DNA of 64,000 nt, taken from Clostridia bacterium (GTDB lineage Bacteria > Bacillota > Sulfobacillia > SLMV01). The notes under the pieces are model-generated. The model ran no database searches. It worked only from the letters and a program-made list of their open reading frames with translations, and had not been told where the DNA came from. Position 1 is the stretch's first letter, and every line of letters starts with the position of its first letter. A program made the translations under genes and the position numbers. The stretch lies in assembly GCA_007133365.1 (NCBI GenBank), contig SLMV01000029.1, positions 1 to 64,000 of the forward strand, in the 5' to 3' direction. Of this stretch, positions 18,012 through 26,202 are shown in pieces.

Positions 18012-18770
18012 TCACGTCACCTCGTCATCTTTCGATTGATTACGGTAAACCATGATTTCGCCAAAGCGGTCCTCTTGGCGGACGCGTACCTCGCTCGTCC
18101 GGATCAGTTCAAGCAAAGCCACGAAGATACCCACGAATAATTGACGCCCTCCCCGAGATGGAAAAAGATCCGCAAATTGCACGCTGCCCGATGATCCTTC
18201 GAGAACGGTTCGGATTCGCTCCATGCACTCGGAAACGGACACCGTTTCCCTCGGGATGGTCTCGGCGTATGCCACATCCGAAGCGAGCAATTCCTCGAGG
18301 GCTGAGACCAGATCGGTAAGGTCCGTCCCCTCCACCTCGCGAAAGGCGTTCTCCCAGCGCTGTATTTCCGGTGGCAAGCGCGAATGGCGCCGTCGCATAT
18401 CCTCAGCACGCTGGGTCAAATGCATCGCGGCTTCGCGATAGCGACGAAACTCCATCAACTGGTGTAATAGCTCGTCGGGGGCGATCTCGTCCTCGTCGGT
18501 CGCCGCGGATTCTCGATCCTCCGGGACCAGTTTTGCGCTCTTTCGACTCAACAAATCCGTCATCACATTCATGAAGGACACTTCGACGTCCAAAGACGGA
18601 TTCTCCTGTCGCAGGCGCGCTTGGAAAGCCTTTACGATAGGCGCCAGTTCCAACTCCTTTAAAGGAGTCCCTTCATCGGGAAGCGTCCCATCCGCCTTAC
18701 CTCGCTGCCGGTCGAGGAGTTCTTCCGCCCATTCGAGTATTTTTTGACATGACGTCTCACTTAACTCCAT
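18012..18770 (-). CDS. scpA: Segregation and condensation protein A
   Basis: ScpA is the kleisin that links SMC heads and binds ScpB. The N-terminal region (to about residue 65) is more divergent than usual, but the middle ELLHQLMEFRRYREAAMHL and the C-terminal VALLELIRTSEVRVRQEDRFGEI segment are typical. The ATG at 18770 has AAGAGG eight bases ahead; a GTG three codons upstream is less well placed. It abuts scpB and follows the M50 protease by about 15 bases, one operon. Confidence 0.88.
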   Translation of the reverse strand: MELSETSCQKILEWAEELLDRQRGKADGTLPDEGTPLKELELAPIVKAFQARLRQENPSLDVEVSFMNVMTDLLSRKSAKLVPEDRESAATDEDEIAPDELLHQLMEFRRYREAAMHLTQRAEDMRRRHSRLPPEIQRWENAFREVEGTDLTDLVSALEELLASDVAYAETIPRETVSVSECMERIRTVLEGSSGSVQFADLFPSRGGRQLFVGIFVALLELIRTSEVRVRQEDRFGEIMVYRNQSKDDEVT

Positions 18771-18785
18771 CCTCGACACCTCTTA

Positions 18786-19403
18786 CTAAAAGACAAGGGG
18801 GCTGACCAAAACGAACAAAAACTGTTGCACGACATTTGCCACCGGTCCCAAAATCATACCCACCGTACGCGTCATCACCAACACCAGCAAAATCACCCAC
18901 CCATACTGATCAATCTGGTTCATGAGATGCCACGCCGTCGAACCATATCGCGTCAACCCCCGCGCAATGTGCGATCCATCAAGAGGGGGAATCGGAATCA
19001 GATTAAAAAGACCGAGCCAAATATTGTACATCATCAGAAAGTATAGCATTACCAATACCGTGGTCGAAAGAAACTGAAGTTGTAACAGGAGGTAAGCGCT
19101 GACCGTCGCCATCACAAAATTACTCAGCGGTCCCGCCAATCCCGTCAATAGCATGCCCCGTTGCCGATCGTCAAAGTACATGGGATTGATCGGAACCGGT
19201 TTGGCCCATCCAAAGCGGAAAATGAGAAGCATAAGCGTTCCGATCGGGTCCAGGTGGGCGATGGGATTAAGCGTCAGCCGACCGCTTGCCCGGGGCGTCG
19301 GGTCCCCCAACGCATCCGCCATATACCCATGGGACACTTCGTGCACCACGATGGCAACGAGAAGACCTGGTATGCTAAGGAGTATGTCTGGGAAATTAAT
19401 AAT
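18786..19403 (-). CDS. M50 site-2-type membrane metalloprotease, probable AUU start
   Basis: This zinc protease of the S2P-M50-like family cleaves peptide bonds in or near the membrane. HEVSH at 21-25 and PPLDG with Asp142 form the metal site, and four or more hydrophobic helices are visible. The first ATG/GTG/TTG-type codon in frame (GTG at 19349 or 19352) lies right at HEVSH and would delete the first membrane helix. Upstream sequence reads a normal family N-terminus (FPDILLSIPGLLVAIV). The frame is closed by a stop just beyond, leaving only ATT codons at 19403 and 19400, placed 6-9 bases after GGGAG. I therefore propose an AUU start. Length would be 205. Confidence 0.8.
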   Translation of the reverse strand: MINFPDILLSIPGLLVAIVVHEVSHGYMADALGDPTPRASGRLTLNPIAHLDPIGTLMLLIFRFGWAKPVPINPMYFDDRQRGMLLTGLAGPLSNFVMATVSAYLLLQLQFLSTTVLVMLYFLMMYNIWLGLFNLIPIPPLDGSHIARGLTRYGSTAWHLMNQIDQYGWVILLVLVMTRTVGMILGPVANVVQQFLFVLVSPLVF

Positions 19404-19422
19404 CGCGCTCTCCCTTCATCGG

Positions 19423-20418
19423 TCAAACGTACTGCTTTTGGACTTGTTTGGCGGACGAACGCTCAAGTCGCTCCCAGCGCTCGCACCGGCCACCCCACCG
19501 TCCGGCGACTTCACCATCAACGTACACTTCGAGAATCTCGCATTCATTGGAACACTCATCGCATTCGAAACTACCCGTCCGGTAGTCGACATCCATCAAA
19601 GACAACCCCCGAAAATGAGAATCTCGCGAAAGCACCGCCATCTCCTCTCGGGCGAGCAGGGCGGCTCCGATGGCGCCCATAACCTTGTGATGTTCGGGTA
19701 CAATGACCTCCATTTCCAACTGTCGTTCAAGTGCCGCTTTGATCCCCGTGTTGGCGGCCACCCCTCCCTGAAACACGACCGGCTCCAAAATTTTCTTGCC
19801 TTTGCCGACGTTGTTGAGATAATTTCGCACCAAAGCATCGCATAGACCCCGAATAATTTCCGGCGTCCCGTGCCCGACCTGCTGCTTATGGATCATATCG
19901 GATTCGGCAAAAACGGCGCAGCGTCCCGCAATGCGAACGCTCGCCTTGGCTTTCGCCGCCATTTCTCCGAACTGTTCGATCGGTAGCTCGAGCCGGTCCG
20001 CCTGACGGTCGAGAAAGGACCCGGTCCCGGCAGCACAGACGGTATTCATGGCAAAATCCGTCACCACACCGTCACGGAGCAGAATTATCTTGGAATCCTG
20101 TCCTCCGATCTCAACCACGGTCCGAACGTTTGGAATCAACGCCAGTGCCGCCATCGCATGGGCGGTGATTTCGTTCTTTATGACATCGGCGCCGACGAAG
20201 ACACCCGTCAGTTCGCGGGCTGATCCCGTAACGCCAGCGCCGGCGATTTCGATATTCCCTTCTTGCTTCTCCATCAGCTGTTTGAGGCTTCGCTGCACCG
20301 CCTTTAACGGATCCCCTGCGGTTCGCAAATACACGGACAATAAAACCGACCCCGACGGATCGAGCAATGCCAAATTCGTGCTGACGGACCCCACGTCGAA
20401 TCCCAAGAATGCCTTCAT
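19423..20418 (-). CDS. 2-hydroxyacyl-CoA dehydratase activator-type ATPase (BadF/HgdC family)
   Basis: The ASKHA-fold ATPase has GFDVGSVSTN at the N-terminus, EIGGQDSKI in the middle, and the two cluster cysteines of activators: Cys128 (NTVCAAGTG) and Cys167 (GRCAVFAE), which bridge a [4Fe-4S] cluster between subunits. Such proteins inject an electron into a 2-hydroxyacyl-CoA dehydratase or benzoyl-CoA reductase. A C-terminal addition carries four more Cys (286, 289, 293, 312), a possible metal site. No dehydratase gene is in the window. Start is ATG 20418 behind GGAAGG; the frame is open 21 codons further. Confidence 0.88.
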   Translation of the reverse strand: MKAFLGFDVGSVSTNLALLDPSGSVLLSVYLRTAGDPLKAVQRSLKQLMEKQEGNIEIAGAGVTGSARELTGVFVGADVIKNEITAHAMAALALIPNVRTVVEIGGQDSKIILLRDGVVTDFAMNTVCAAGTGSFLDRQADRLELPIEQFGEMAAKAKASVRIAGRCAVFAESDMIHKQQVGHGTPEIIRGLCDALVRNYLNNVGKGKKILEPVVFQGGVAANTGIKAALERQLEMEVIVPEHHKVMGAIGAALLAREEMAVLSRDSHFRGLSLMDVDYRTGSFECDECSNECEILEVYVDGEVAGRWGGRCERWERLERSSAKQVQKQYV

Positions 20419-20752
20419 CCTGCCACGTCCTTCCGAAATACATCCCACTATTTTAAATAACGACCCACTCGTGAAAAGCACGCACGATTCGAACTCGTCG
20501 AATTCTGTTCTATTGTACCGATGATCGTATCATCATACCACCCATGACCGTCTAACCCGATCCCAAATTCTGCCCGCGCTCGCGCTCAGGACCCGGTCGA
20601 TCATCACCTTTGGCGTGGGCTTTGTTGGATCGACCTCATGACGGCAACCGTTTTCCCAATACCTTAAATGCCCGCCCCGTTTGATCTTTGGCATCTTAAA
20701 CAACGAACGTTGATGGCTGGGAAAATACCATAAAGTAGCCCATCGAGAGGAT
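20419..20752. other. Intergenic stretch between activator ATPase and xerD
   Basis: Apart from the inverted repeats at 20487-20534 this 334-base gap shows no reading frame with family resemblance, no tRNA and no clear terminator. It would contain the xerD 3' untranslated region and the promoter of the activator ATPase gene. Confidence 0.5.
20487..20534 (-). promoter_or_regulatory. Promoter region with two inverted repeats before the activator ATPase gene
   Basis: On the minus strand TACAAT (20517-20512) could be a -10 box. ATTCGA/TCGAAT with a 5-base centre (20487-20503) would overlap the transcription start, and GATGAT/ATCATC with a 3-base centre (20520-20534) lies in the spacer. Paired palindromes in these places are typical of operator sites, but no -35 box is convincing. 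Confidence 0.3.
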
Positions 20753-21685
20753 CTAAGCCCGCGGGTGGGCACGGGAAAATACATCGAGGAGATAACGCTG
20801 TGCGAGATGGGTATAGATTTGGGTGGTGGAAATATCCACATGCCCCAATAACTCCTGAACCGAGCGCAGATCTGCTCCATTTTCCAATAGATGGGTGGCG
20901 AACGAATGTCGCAGCGTATGCGGTGTCACCCGTTTGTTTAACCGCGCCCGCTTGGCGTGATATTTAACCCGTTTCCAGATTCCTTGTCGGCTAAGACGGC
21001 GGCCATGATGATTGATAAAGAGCGCTTCTTCTAGCACGTCTCGTACGAGTTCCGGCCGTCCGTAGCGAAGATAGCGATCCACCATCTGGACGGAAAGTTG
21101 GCCCATGGGAATGATGCGTTCCCGATCCCCTTTTCCAATGCATCGAACCAGTCGGCGACTTAAATGGAGATCCGCCTGATCCAAATTCACCAACTCGGAA
21201 ACCCGAATCCCCGTGGCATAAAGAAGTTCTAGGATAGCGCGATCCCGCAATCCGATCGGCGTCTCATCACTGGCCGATTCCAAAAGAGCATCGACCTCCG
21301 AAACCGACAGAATATCGGGCAATTTCTTCCCCGCCCGCGGCCGCTCAATCCCAGCGACCGGATTCTTGTCGCAATCCCCTTGATAAACCAGGTAGTGGTA
21401 GAAGCCGCGCAAAGACGCCAAATGTCGGGCAATGGTCGTTGCCGCACGATCCTGGTGTTTGAGATGCACCACATAGGCCATCATGGTGTGCTCATTTACC
21501 GCTCTCAACCGGGGCATAATTCCCTTTGGGGACTCAGAGGAAGGGGCTTCATCCGAATCCGAGGGCACGAGAAACGCCAAGAAGTGCCGAAGATCCCGCT
21601 CATAGGCCAAAAGGGTATTGCGCGCAAGCCCTTGTTCCACACTCAAATAGTCCAAAAATTCAGAAATCGGATCGTCGCCGGCCAT
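20753..21685 (-). CDS. xerD: Tyrosine recombinase XerD
   Basis: XerD-type recombinases resolve chromosome dimers at dif. The catalytic set is complete: Arg161 (ATGIRVSEL), Lys185, His256 and Arg259 (HTLRHSFATHLLENGADLRS), His282 and Tyr291 (TQIYTH). An N-terminal SAM-like core-binding domain spans about 5-105. An insert at 42-56, acidic and serine-rich, is unusual. XerD rather than XerC is preferred on the TTIARHLASLRGFYHYL and motif sequences, but paralogues are hard to separate. No integron or phage genes are nearby, consistent with a housekeeping role. Confidence 0.9.
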   Translation of the reverse strand: MAGDDPISEFLDYLSVEQGLARNTLLAYERDLRHFLAFLVPSDSDEAPSSESPKGIMPRLRAVNEHTMMAYVVHLKHQDRAATTIARHLASLRGFYHYLVYQGDCDKNPVAGIERPRAGKKLPDILSVSEVDALLESASDETPIGLRDRAILELLYATGIRVSELVNLDQADLHLSRRLVRCIGKGDRERIIPMGQLSVQMVDRYLRYGRPELVRDVLEEALFINHHGRRLSRQGIWKRVKYHAKRARLNKRVTPHTLRHSFATHLLENGADLRSVQELLGHVDISTTQIYTHLAQRYLLDVFSRAHPRA

Positions 21686-21788
21686 TCGGCAACCCTCCTC
21701 TCGCTCCCATCATCGTCCGCCACAGCATGACCCGGTAAGCCATCGAGCGGGGGATGCCGGTCGGCAAGTTGACCATGCAATCAAGACC

Positions 21789-21845
21789 AAAAATGGCGAC
21801 AATACCCGGTTCTTAACCTCAAGTATTGTCGCCATAAAGCAACCG
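21789..21845 (-). terminator. Rho-independent terminator of ald
   Basis: A perfect 13-bp stem, ATGGCGACAATAC/GTATTGTCGCCAT (21793-21805 and 21833-21845), with a 27-base loop is followed on the minus strand by a run of T. It begins eight bases after the ald stop codon. Confidence 0.8.
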
Positions 21846-21852
21846 ATCCCGC

Positions 21853-22971
21853 CTATTTCAATAGGTGTTCGAGAGGCGTATACGGCATATCATGCGCTTC
21901 GGCGACGGCCTGGTAGGTCACCTGACCTTCCGCAACATTGACACCTTTTGCTAATGCGGGGTCCCGTCGAACGGCCTCTTTCCACTCGACCGAAGCCAGC
22001 ACCCGAACGTAAGGCAGGGTGACATTGGTCAATCCCACGGTAGAAGTGCGCGGCACAGCACCGGGCATGTTGGCCACTGAGTAGTGAACCACATCATGTT
22101 TGACGTAGGTCGGATCCGCATGCGTCGTCACTCGGTCAATCGTTTCAACCGATCCGCCTTGGTCAATGGCGACATCGACGATGCCCGCTCCTTCCGGCAT
22201 GGCCTTCACCATTTCCTCATCCACCAACTTAGGTGCTTTGGCACCGGGTACCAACACGGCGCCGATGAGCAGATCGGTGCTCGGCAATTCTTCCGCGATA
22301 AAATAGGGATTGGACATACGTGTTTCCAGCAATCCTCCGAAAACGTCGTCAAGGTAACGAAGACGAGAAGCGTCGATATCATAAACTAGGACGCGGGCGC
22401 CAAGACCGACCGCCATTTTGGCAGCATTCGTCCCCACGATTCCCCCACCAATGATGACAACCTTGGCCGGAGCAACGCCGGGAATACCACCGAGCAAAAC
22501 ACCGCCGCCGCCCCGATGCTTTTGTAAGATTTCCGTTCCAACTTGGGTCGCCATCCGCCCGGCAACCTCACTCATGGGCGTAAGTAGCGGCAGGCTTCCA
22601 TCGGGGAATTCGACGGTCTCATAAGCAATGGAAACCACGTTGTTATCGGCAAGCGCTTGCGTCAGTGCCTTCTCCGCTGCTAGGTGGAGGTATGTAAAAA
22701 GCAATTGCCCCGGTCGAAATAGATCGTATTCCGACTCTAGCGGCTCTTTGACCTTTAAAATCATATCCGCTTCTTCAAATACTTTCGCCGCGGTATCAAG
22801 AATGCTAGTGCCTGCCTCCTGATACGCCTCATCGGGAAAGCCGCTCCCTTCGCCGGCCGACCTCTCCAAATAAACTTGGTGGCCATCCCCGACCAGCGTA
22901 GCGGCCCCGGCTGGCGTCATCGAAACCCGATGCTCGTTACTTTTGATTTCCTTCGGTACCCCAATTTTCAC
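21853..22971 (-). CDS. ald: Alanine dehydrogenase
   Basis: Ald oxidatively deaminates L-alanine to pyruvate with NAD. From the GTG start at 22971, behind AAGGGGG, the protein is 372 residues and the catalytic Lys75 and His96 fall at exactly the family positions. The NAD site [18 protein letters not shown] lies near 175-192. The N-terminus [20 protein letters not shown] is canonical. The frame stays open 32 codons upstream but does not match the family. Pyruvate made here could feed the ferredoxin oxidoreductase encoded at 24.9-27.5 kb, which is inference. Confidence 0.96.
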   Translation of the reverse strand: MKIGVPKEIKSNEHRVSMTPAGAATLVGDGHQVYLERSAGEGSGFPDEAYQEAGTSILDTAAKVFEEADMILKVKEPLESEYDLFRPGQLLFTYLHLAAEKALTQALADNNVVSIAYETVEFPDGSLPLLTPMSEVAGRMATQVGTEILQKHRGGGGVLLGGIPGVAPAKVVIIGGGIVGTNAAKMAVGLGARVLVYDIDASRLRYLDDVFGGLLETRMSNPYFIAEELPSTDLLIGAVLVPGAKAPKLVDEEMVKAMPEGAGIVDVAIDQGGSVETIDRVTTHADPTYVKHDVVHYSVANMPGAVPRTSTVGLTNVTLPYVRVLASVEWKEAVRRDPALAKGVNVAEGQVTYQAVAEAHDMPYTPLEHLLK

Positions 22972-23039
22972 AATGATGCCCCCTTCTCTCTCGATGCAAT
23001 GATCCTCCGAAAACAGTACTACATTGACGAATTCATCAC

Positions 23040-23067
23040 GTATTATTTTTATCATACCATCCATCAA
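23040..23067 (-). promoter_or_regulatory. Possible promoter for ald
   Basis: TTGATG (23067-23062) and TAATAC (23045-23040) on the minus strand are separated by 16 bases, about 70 bases before the ald start. An alternative -10, TATGAT, lies within the spacer. It is in the short gap between the NUDIX gene and ald. Confidence 0.35.
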
Positions 23068-23094
23068 AACCGAGATAAACGGCGCAAAAAGGCA

Positions 23095-23634
23095 TTAAAG
23101 GCCTTGCGAATTGCTCTGATCAAATCCCCGATCACCGCCAGTTCGGTGACGATGGAGTAAGTACAAACTCGCCAGTGTCTTGGCGTCGACCACGTTGATG
23201 GCGTTACGTAACACCCATTTCATCGTAAGGTCCGCTTCATCGCCCTGGGGCGGATCGTCTGCCATTTCTAAATCCGTCGCCAAAAAGACATATATAAATT
23301 CGCTCGCAAACCCTGGCGAGGAATAAAAACCTCCGAGATATTCCCAGTCCTTGGCCGAGTATCCGGTCTCCTCCGCCAGCTCACGTCTAGCACAGTCAAA
23401 CGCCGTTTCACCCGAGTCGACTCGGCCAGCCGGTAATTCCCATAAATAAGCATCCACCGGATCCCGATATTGCTTTACCAGCAACAGCTCCTCATCATCA
23501 TCGCCTTCCCCTCGTAAAGCGATAATTGCACAGGCATCCCGGGTAACAACACGTTCTCGAATCTCACCTCGAGCATTGGCCCGCTCCTCGACATTGACGA
23601 TTCGACCTGAAAACGTAAGCTCCCAGTTACACAC
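23095..23634 (-). CDS. NUDIX hydrolase, ADP-ribose pyrophosphatase type
   Basis: The NUDIX box GRVDSGETAFDCARRELAEETGY spans residues 70-92 and holds the Mg-binding glutamates. The arrangement ELTFSGRIVNVEE...VKQYRDPV before it and GFYSSPGFASE after it is that of ADP-ribose pyrophosphatases, which split ADP-ribose to AMP and ribose-5-phosphate. I chose GTG at 23634 behind GGGAG, giving 179 residues. The frame is open to 23745 and would add 37 residues not found in the family. Confidence 0.88.
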   Translation of the reverse strand: MCNWELTFSGRIVNVEERANARGEIRERVVTRDACAIIALRGEGDDDEELLLVKQYRDPVDAYLWELPAGRVDSGETAFDCARRELAEETGYSAKDWEYLGGFYSSPGFASEFIYVFLATDLEMADDPPQGDEADLTMKWVLRNAINVVDAKTLASLYLLHRHRTGGDRGFDQSNSQGL

Positions 23635-24144
23635 CCTGCTGCTCCCTTCCTCGCCGTCGGCCGATAGTTGCCAATTGCAAAAGGACGTCCCCATTGAACC
23701 CGCGAATGCCGGAGCAAAGCGTCCCGCTTTCTCGATGGTCGTCACCTATTGCAAAAGCAAACTCGCAATCAATCCGGCAAACCCGTGTGGGGAAGGGGGC
23801 GGTTTGAACCTCTTTAGTCCCCCTAGCACTGGACATCCTTTTCGGTTTATTCATCATCAGGCCTCATCCGTGACACCAAGCCCCAATGGCCAGTCCTAGG
23901 TCATTCCATCTTCTTCAATTGTCCAAAAGGATATAACCTCGCTTGGCGATGGCGACGATTAGATTTCGACTGCCGATGGCCCCGGGAGAACACAAGGGGA
24001 GCCGCCGACGTCAGCACCAACCGTTGTTGGCACTCCAAAAAGGAAAGAGAAAGGGCGCGGAGCCGGTCTTCGGATGCCGCCCCCTTTCGAACCATTCGCT
24101 TCTCAATATGGCTCGTCGCCGAATCTAGGAACCCGAGCGCAATT
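23635..24144. other. 510-base stretch without a convincing gene
   Basis: Several short open frames occur on both strands (for example 23901-24095 minus, rich in Arg and Gln), but none has family resemblance, a good ribosome site and natural composition together. The GC-rich run near 24045-24085 can fold into hairpins and may be the 3' untranslated region of the upstream oxidoreductase operon. No riboswitch core was recognised. Confidence 0.45.
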
Positions 24145-24822
24145 TCAGGCCGTATCCGAGTCCAATAGTTCCCGTAACTTCGGATACACGGCCGCTAGCA
24201 CTGCTTGAACGGCGCCAATGGCCCAATCACTATTGGCCAACGGAGAAGCGCCGGCCAAATACTCGACCTGCCCACGCGGGCGCACCAGACAAAGATGACA
24301 GACTGCCACTTCTCCTAAACCCAGCATCGTCGTCAGAATCTCGTCAAGTTGCAGCGAATAACCGGGTATAAGCAATCGATTGATCGCCTCAACGGCAGCC
24401 TTGCCGGGGATCCGAACCGGCCGGTTCCAGCCATAGGTCGAAACCGCATGCCCTTTTGCCTCTCGGCCTAGGTGATCGCGAAGGAGAAGGTTGACCTCCT
24501 GGGTCTCATCACCCGGGCGGCTGGACAGCCCGAGCCTCACCAGCGTCAGGCTGGGAGCGACCGTTCTGGTTGGCATCGCCATCGCCTCAGGCGATGCCAC
24601 CTGAGCCACGCTCACCTTCTTATGATCGATCTCAAGTTTCCACTTCGCCGCCAGGGCACTTTCGATATCACGCACAATTTGCTTCGGGTTGCGCTCCACA
24701 TCCGCAAGCACATGAATCTCATCAACGGCACCCCAACTATTACAAACCACACGGCAAGCATTGATAGCGGTCAACCCGGAAAGGAGGGCCTCTACTTCTT
24801 CCACGTCGATCGATTTTGTCAC
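24145..24822 (-). CDS. Uncharacterised protein, last gene of the oxidoreductase operon
   Basis: I do not recognise a named family. The 225-residue protein starts at GTG 24822 behind GGGGAGGGG. Its N-terminal half contains a conserved-looking block, AVDEIHVLADVERNPKQIVRDI, followed by an IDHKKVSVAQ segment (residues about 43-78). The second half is alpha/beta with Arg-rich strands and an AVQAVLAAVYPKLREL helix at the end. No signal peptide, membrane segment or metal motif is seen. It follows the gamma subunit by about 90 bases on the same strand, so co-transcription is likely. Confidence 0.75.
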   Translation of the reverse strand: MTKSIDVEEVEALLSGLTAINACRVVCNSWGAVDEIHVLADVERNPKQIVRDIESALAAKWKLEIDHKKVSVAQVASPEAMAMPTRTVAPSLTLVRLGLSSRPGDETQEVNLLLRDHLGREAKGHAVSTYGWNRPVRIPGKAAVEAINRLLIPGYSLQLDEILTTMLGLGEVAVCHLCLVRPRGQVEYLAGASPLANSDWAIGAVQAVLAAVYPKLRELLDSDTA

Positions 24823-24911
24823 GTACCGACCCCTCCCCACATTTGTGACGAATCTCACCGGTAAACCCCGGCCTAATTAAACCATCCGACGCCTCCCACA
24901 AATCCGTTTCA

Positions 24912-25454
24912 TCATTGTTGTTGATACAATTCGCGACCTCGCTCCAACGCCTTTTCATTGATCGGAATCAATTGATGGTGACGTTCGGGAAGAACCGCCC
25001 GAAGCGAGGCCTTGATGGCATCAAAAGGCAGGTTGGGCAAACAACTTGCCAACGCCCCGAGCATTATCATATTGGCCACCCGAGCGTTGCCTAATCGGTC
25101 GGCCTCTTCCGTTACCGGTATTGTCACCACCTGGATATCATCCCGTTTCACCTCTTGATCGCAAAGTGAACTGTTGACGAACAAATGCCCGCTCGGCCGA
25201 ACGGAGGATTCAAACTTCTCAAGGGACGGGAGATTCATCACGACGCACTCCGTCGGCTCCGTCACCACCGGTGAGCCGACCGGATCTTCCGATATGACCA
25301 CACCGCAATTTGCTGTTCCCCCGCGCTGTTCCGGTCCATACGAGGGCATCCACGAGACATGAAGATCCTGCTCCATTCCCGCGTGCGCCAATATTTGTCC
25401 CATCAACATGACGCCCTGGCCACCAAAGCCAGCAATGAGGATTTCATTCACCAT
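24912..25454 (-). CDS. 2-oxoacid:ferredoxin oxidoreductase, gamma subunit
   Basis: The gamma subunit is a structural/CoA-related chain of the pyruvate/2-oxoglutarate/2-oxoisovalerate:ferredoxin oxidoreductase complex. GFGGQGVML at 9-17 and SYGPEQRGGTANCGVV near 38-53 are hallmark motifs. Length 180 is typical. It overlaps the beta gene by 11 bases. Together with alpha, beta and the dicluster ferredoxin it forms a four-gene complex (Kor/Vor arrangement). Confidence 0.92.
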   Translation of the reverse strand: MVNEILIAGFGGQGVMLMGQILAHAGMEQDLHVSWMPSYGPEQRGGTANCGVVISEDPVGSPVVTEPTECVVMNLPSLEKFESSVRPSGHLFVNSSLCDQEVKRDDIQVVTIPVTEEADRLGNARVANMIMLGALASCLPNLPFDAIKASLRAVLPERHHQLIPINEKALERGRELYQQQ

Positions 25455-26202
25455 GATCCGTCACCGCCTCCGGGGTCTTGAGTTCGCCGATTGGGTAGTA
25501 GGGAATCATGTTCTCTTCCAGCCACTTCAGTGATTCGCCCGGCGTCATGCCCCAGTTAGTTGGGCAATTCGATAACAATTCAACCATGGCAAAGCCAAGT
25601 CCTTCACGCTGCACTTCAAACGCCTTTTGCACCGACTGTTTCGCTTGTCGTATGTGCTTAACATCATGACACGACACGCGAGCAAGATACGCGACACCCG
25701 GCAATCCCTGGAGCATTTCGGACATCCGAAGCGGATGGCCTGTCAGCGACACATCGCGACCACTCGGCGAAGTCGTCGTGCGTTGACCTTCTAAGGTCGT
25801 GGGCGCCATTTGACCACCAGTCATGCCATAAATGGCATTATTGATAAAAATCACGGTGATCTTCTCACCCCGTGAAGCAGCGTGCATCGCTTCTGCCGCT
25901 CCGATGGAAGCGAGGTCACCATCTCCTTGGTAGGTAAAGACGATGCTATCCGGTCGCGCCCGCTTAATTCCGGTTGCCACTGCAGGGGCACGACCATGGG
26001 CGGCTTGCTGAAAGTCGCAATCAAAGTAATTGTAAGTAAACACAGAACAACCGACCGATGCTACACCAACGGCACGCTCGGTGAGATCCAGTTCATCAAG
26101 GGCTTCCGCTACTAACCGATGAGCAATCCCGTGAAGGCAACCCGGACAATAGTGCGTCGCCTGATCACTCAACGCTTGGGGACGCGTAAATACCGCTTTC
26201 AT
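25444..26202 (-). CDS. 2-oxoacid:ferredoxin oxidoreductase, beta (TPP-binding) subunit
   Basis: The beta subunit binds thiamine diphosphate and decarboxylates the 2-oxoacid. The TPP motif runs from GDGD at 93-96 to NNAIYGMTGGQ at 121-131. CPGC (19-22) and Cys52 fit the subunit's cluster-associated cysteines. Length 252 is typical of the KorB/VorB-like short chain. It overlaps alpha by four bases and gamma by 11. The pattern resembles 2-oxoglutarate or branched-chain enzymes rather than single-chain pyruvate oxidoreductase. Confidence 0.92.
   Translation of the reverse strand: MKAVFTRPQALSDQATHYCPGCLHGIAHRLVAEALDELDLTERAVGVASVGCSVFTYNYFDCDFQQAAHGRAPAVATGIKRARPDSIVFTYQGDGDLASIGAAEAMHAASRGEKITVIFINNAIYGMTGGQMAPTTLEGQRTTTSPSGRDVSLTGHPLRMSEMLQGLPGVAYLARVSCHDVKHIRQAKQSVQKAFEVQREGLGFAMVELLSNCPTNWGMTPGESLKWLEENMIPYYPIGELKTPEAVTDHGE

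Noticed and set aside
20753..21685. Tyrosine recombinase as a sign of a mobile element or integron
   Set aside because: Sequence is of the housekeeping XerC/D type, with no cassette array, attachment repeats or phage genes nearby.
23901..24095. A 64-codon minus-strand frame in the long gap after the NUDIX gene
   Set aside because: Composition is not protein-like, there is no good SD, and no family resemblance.
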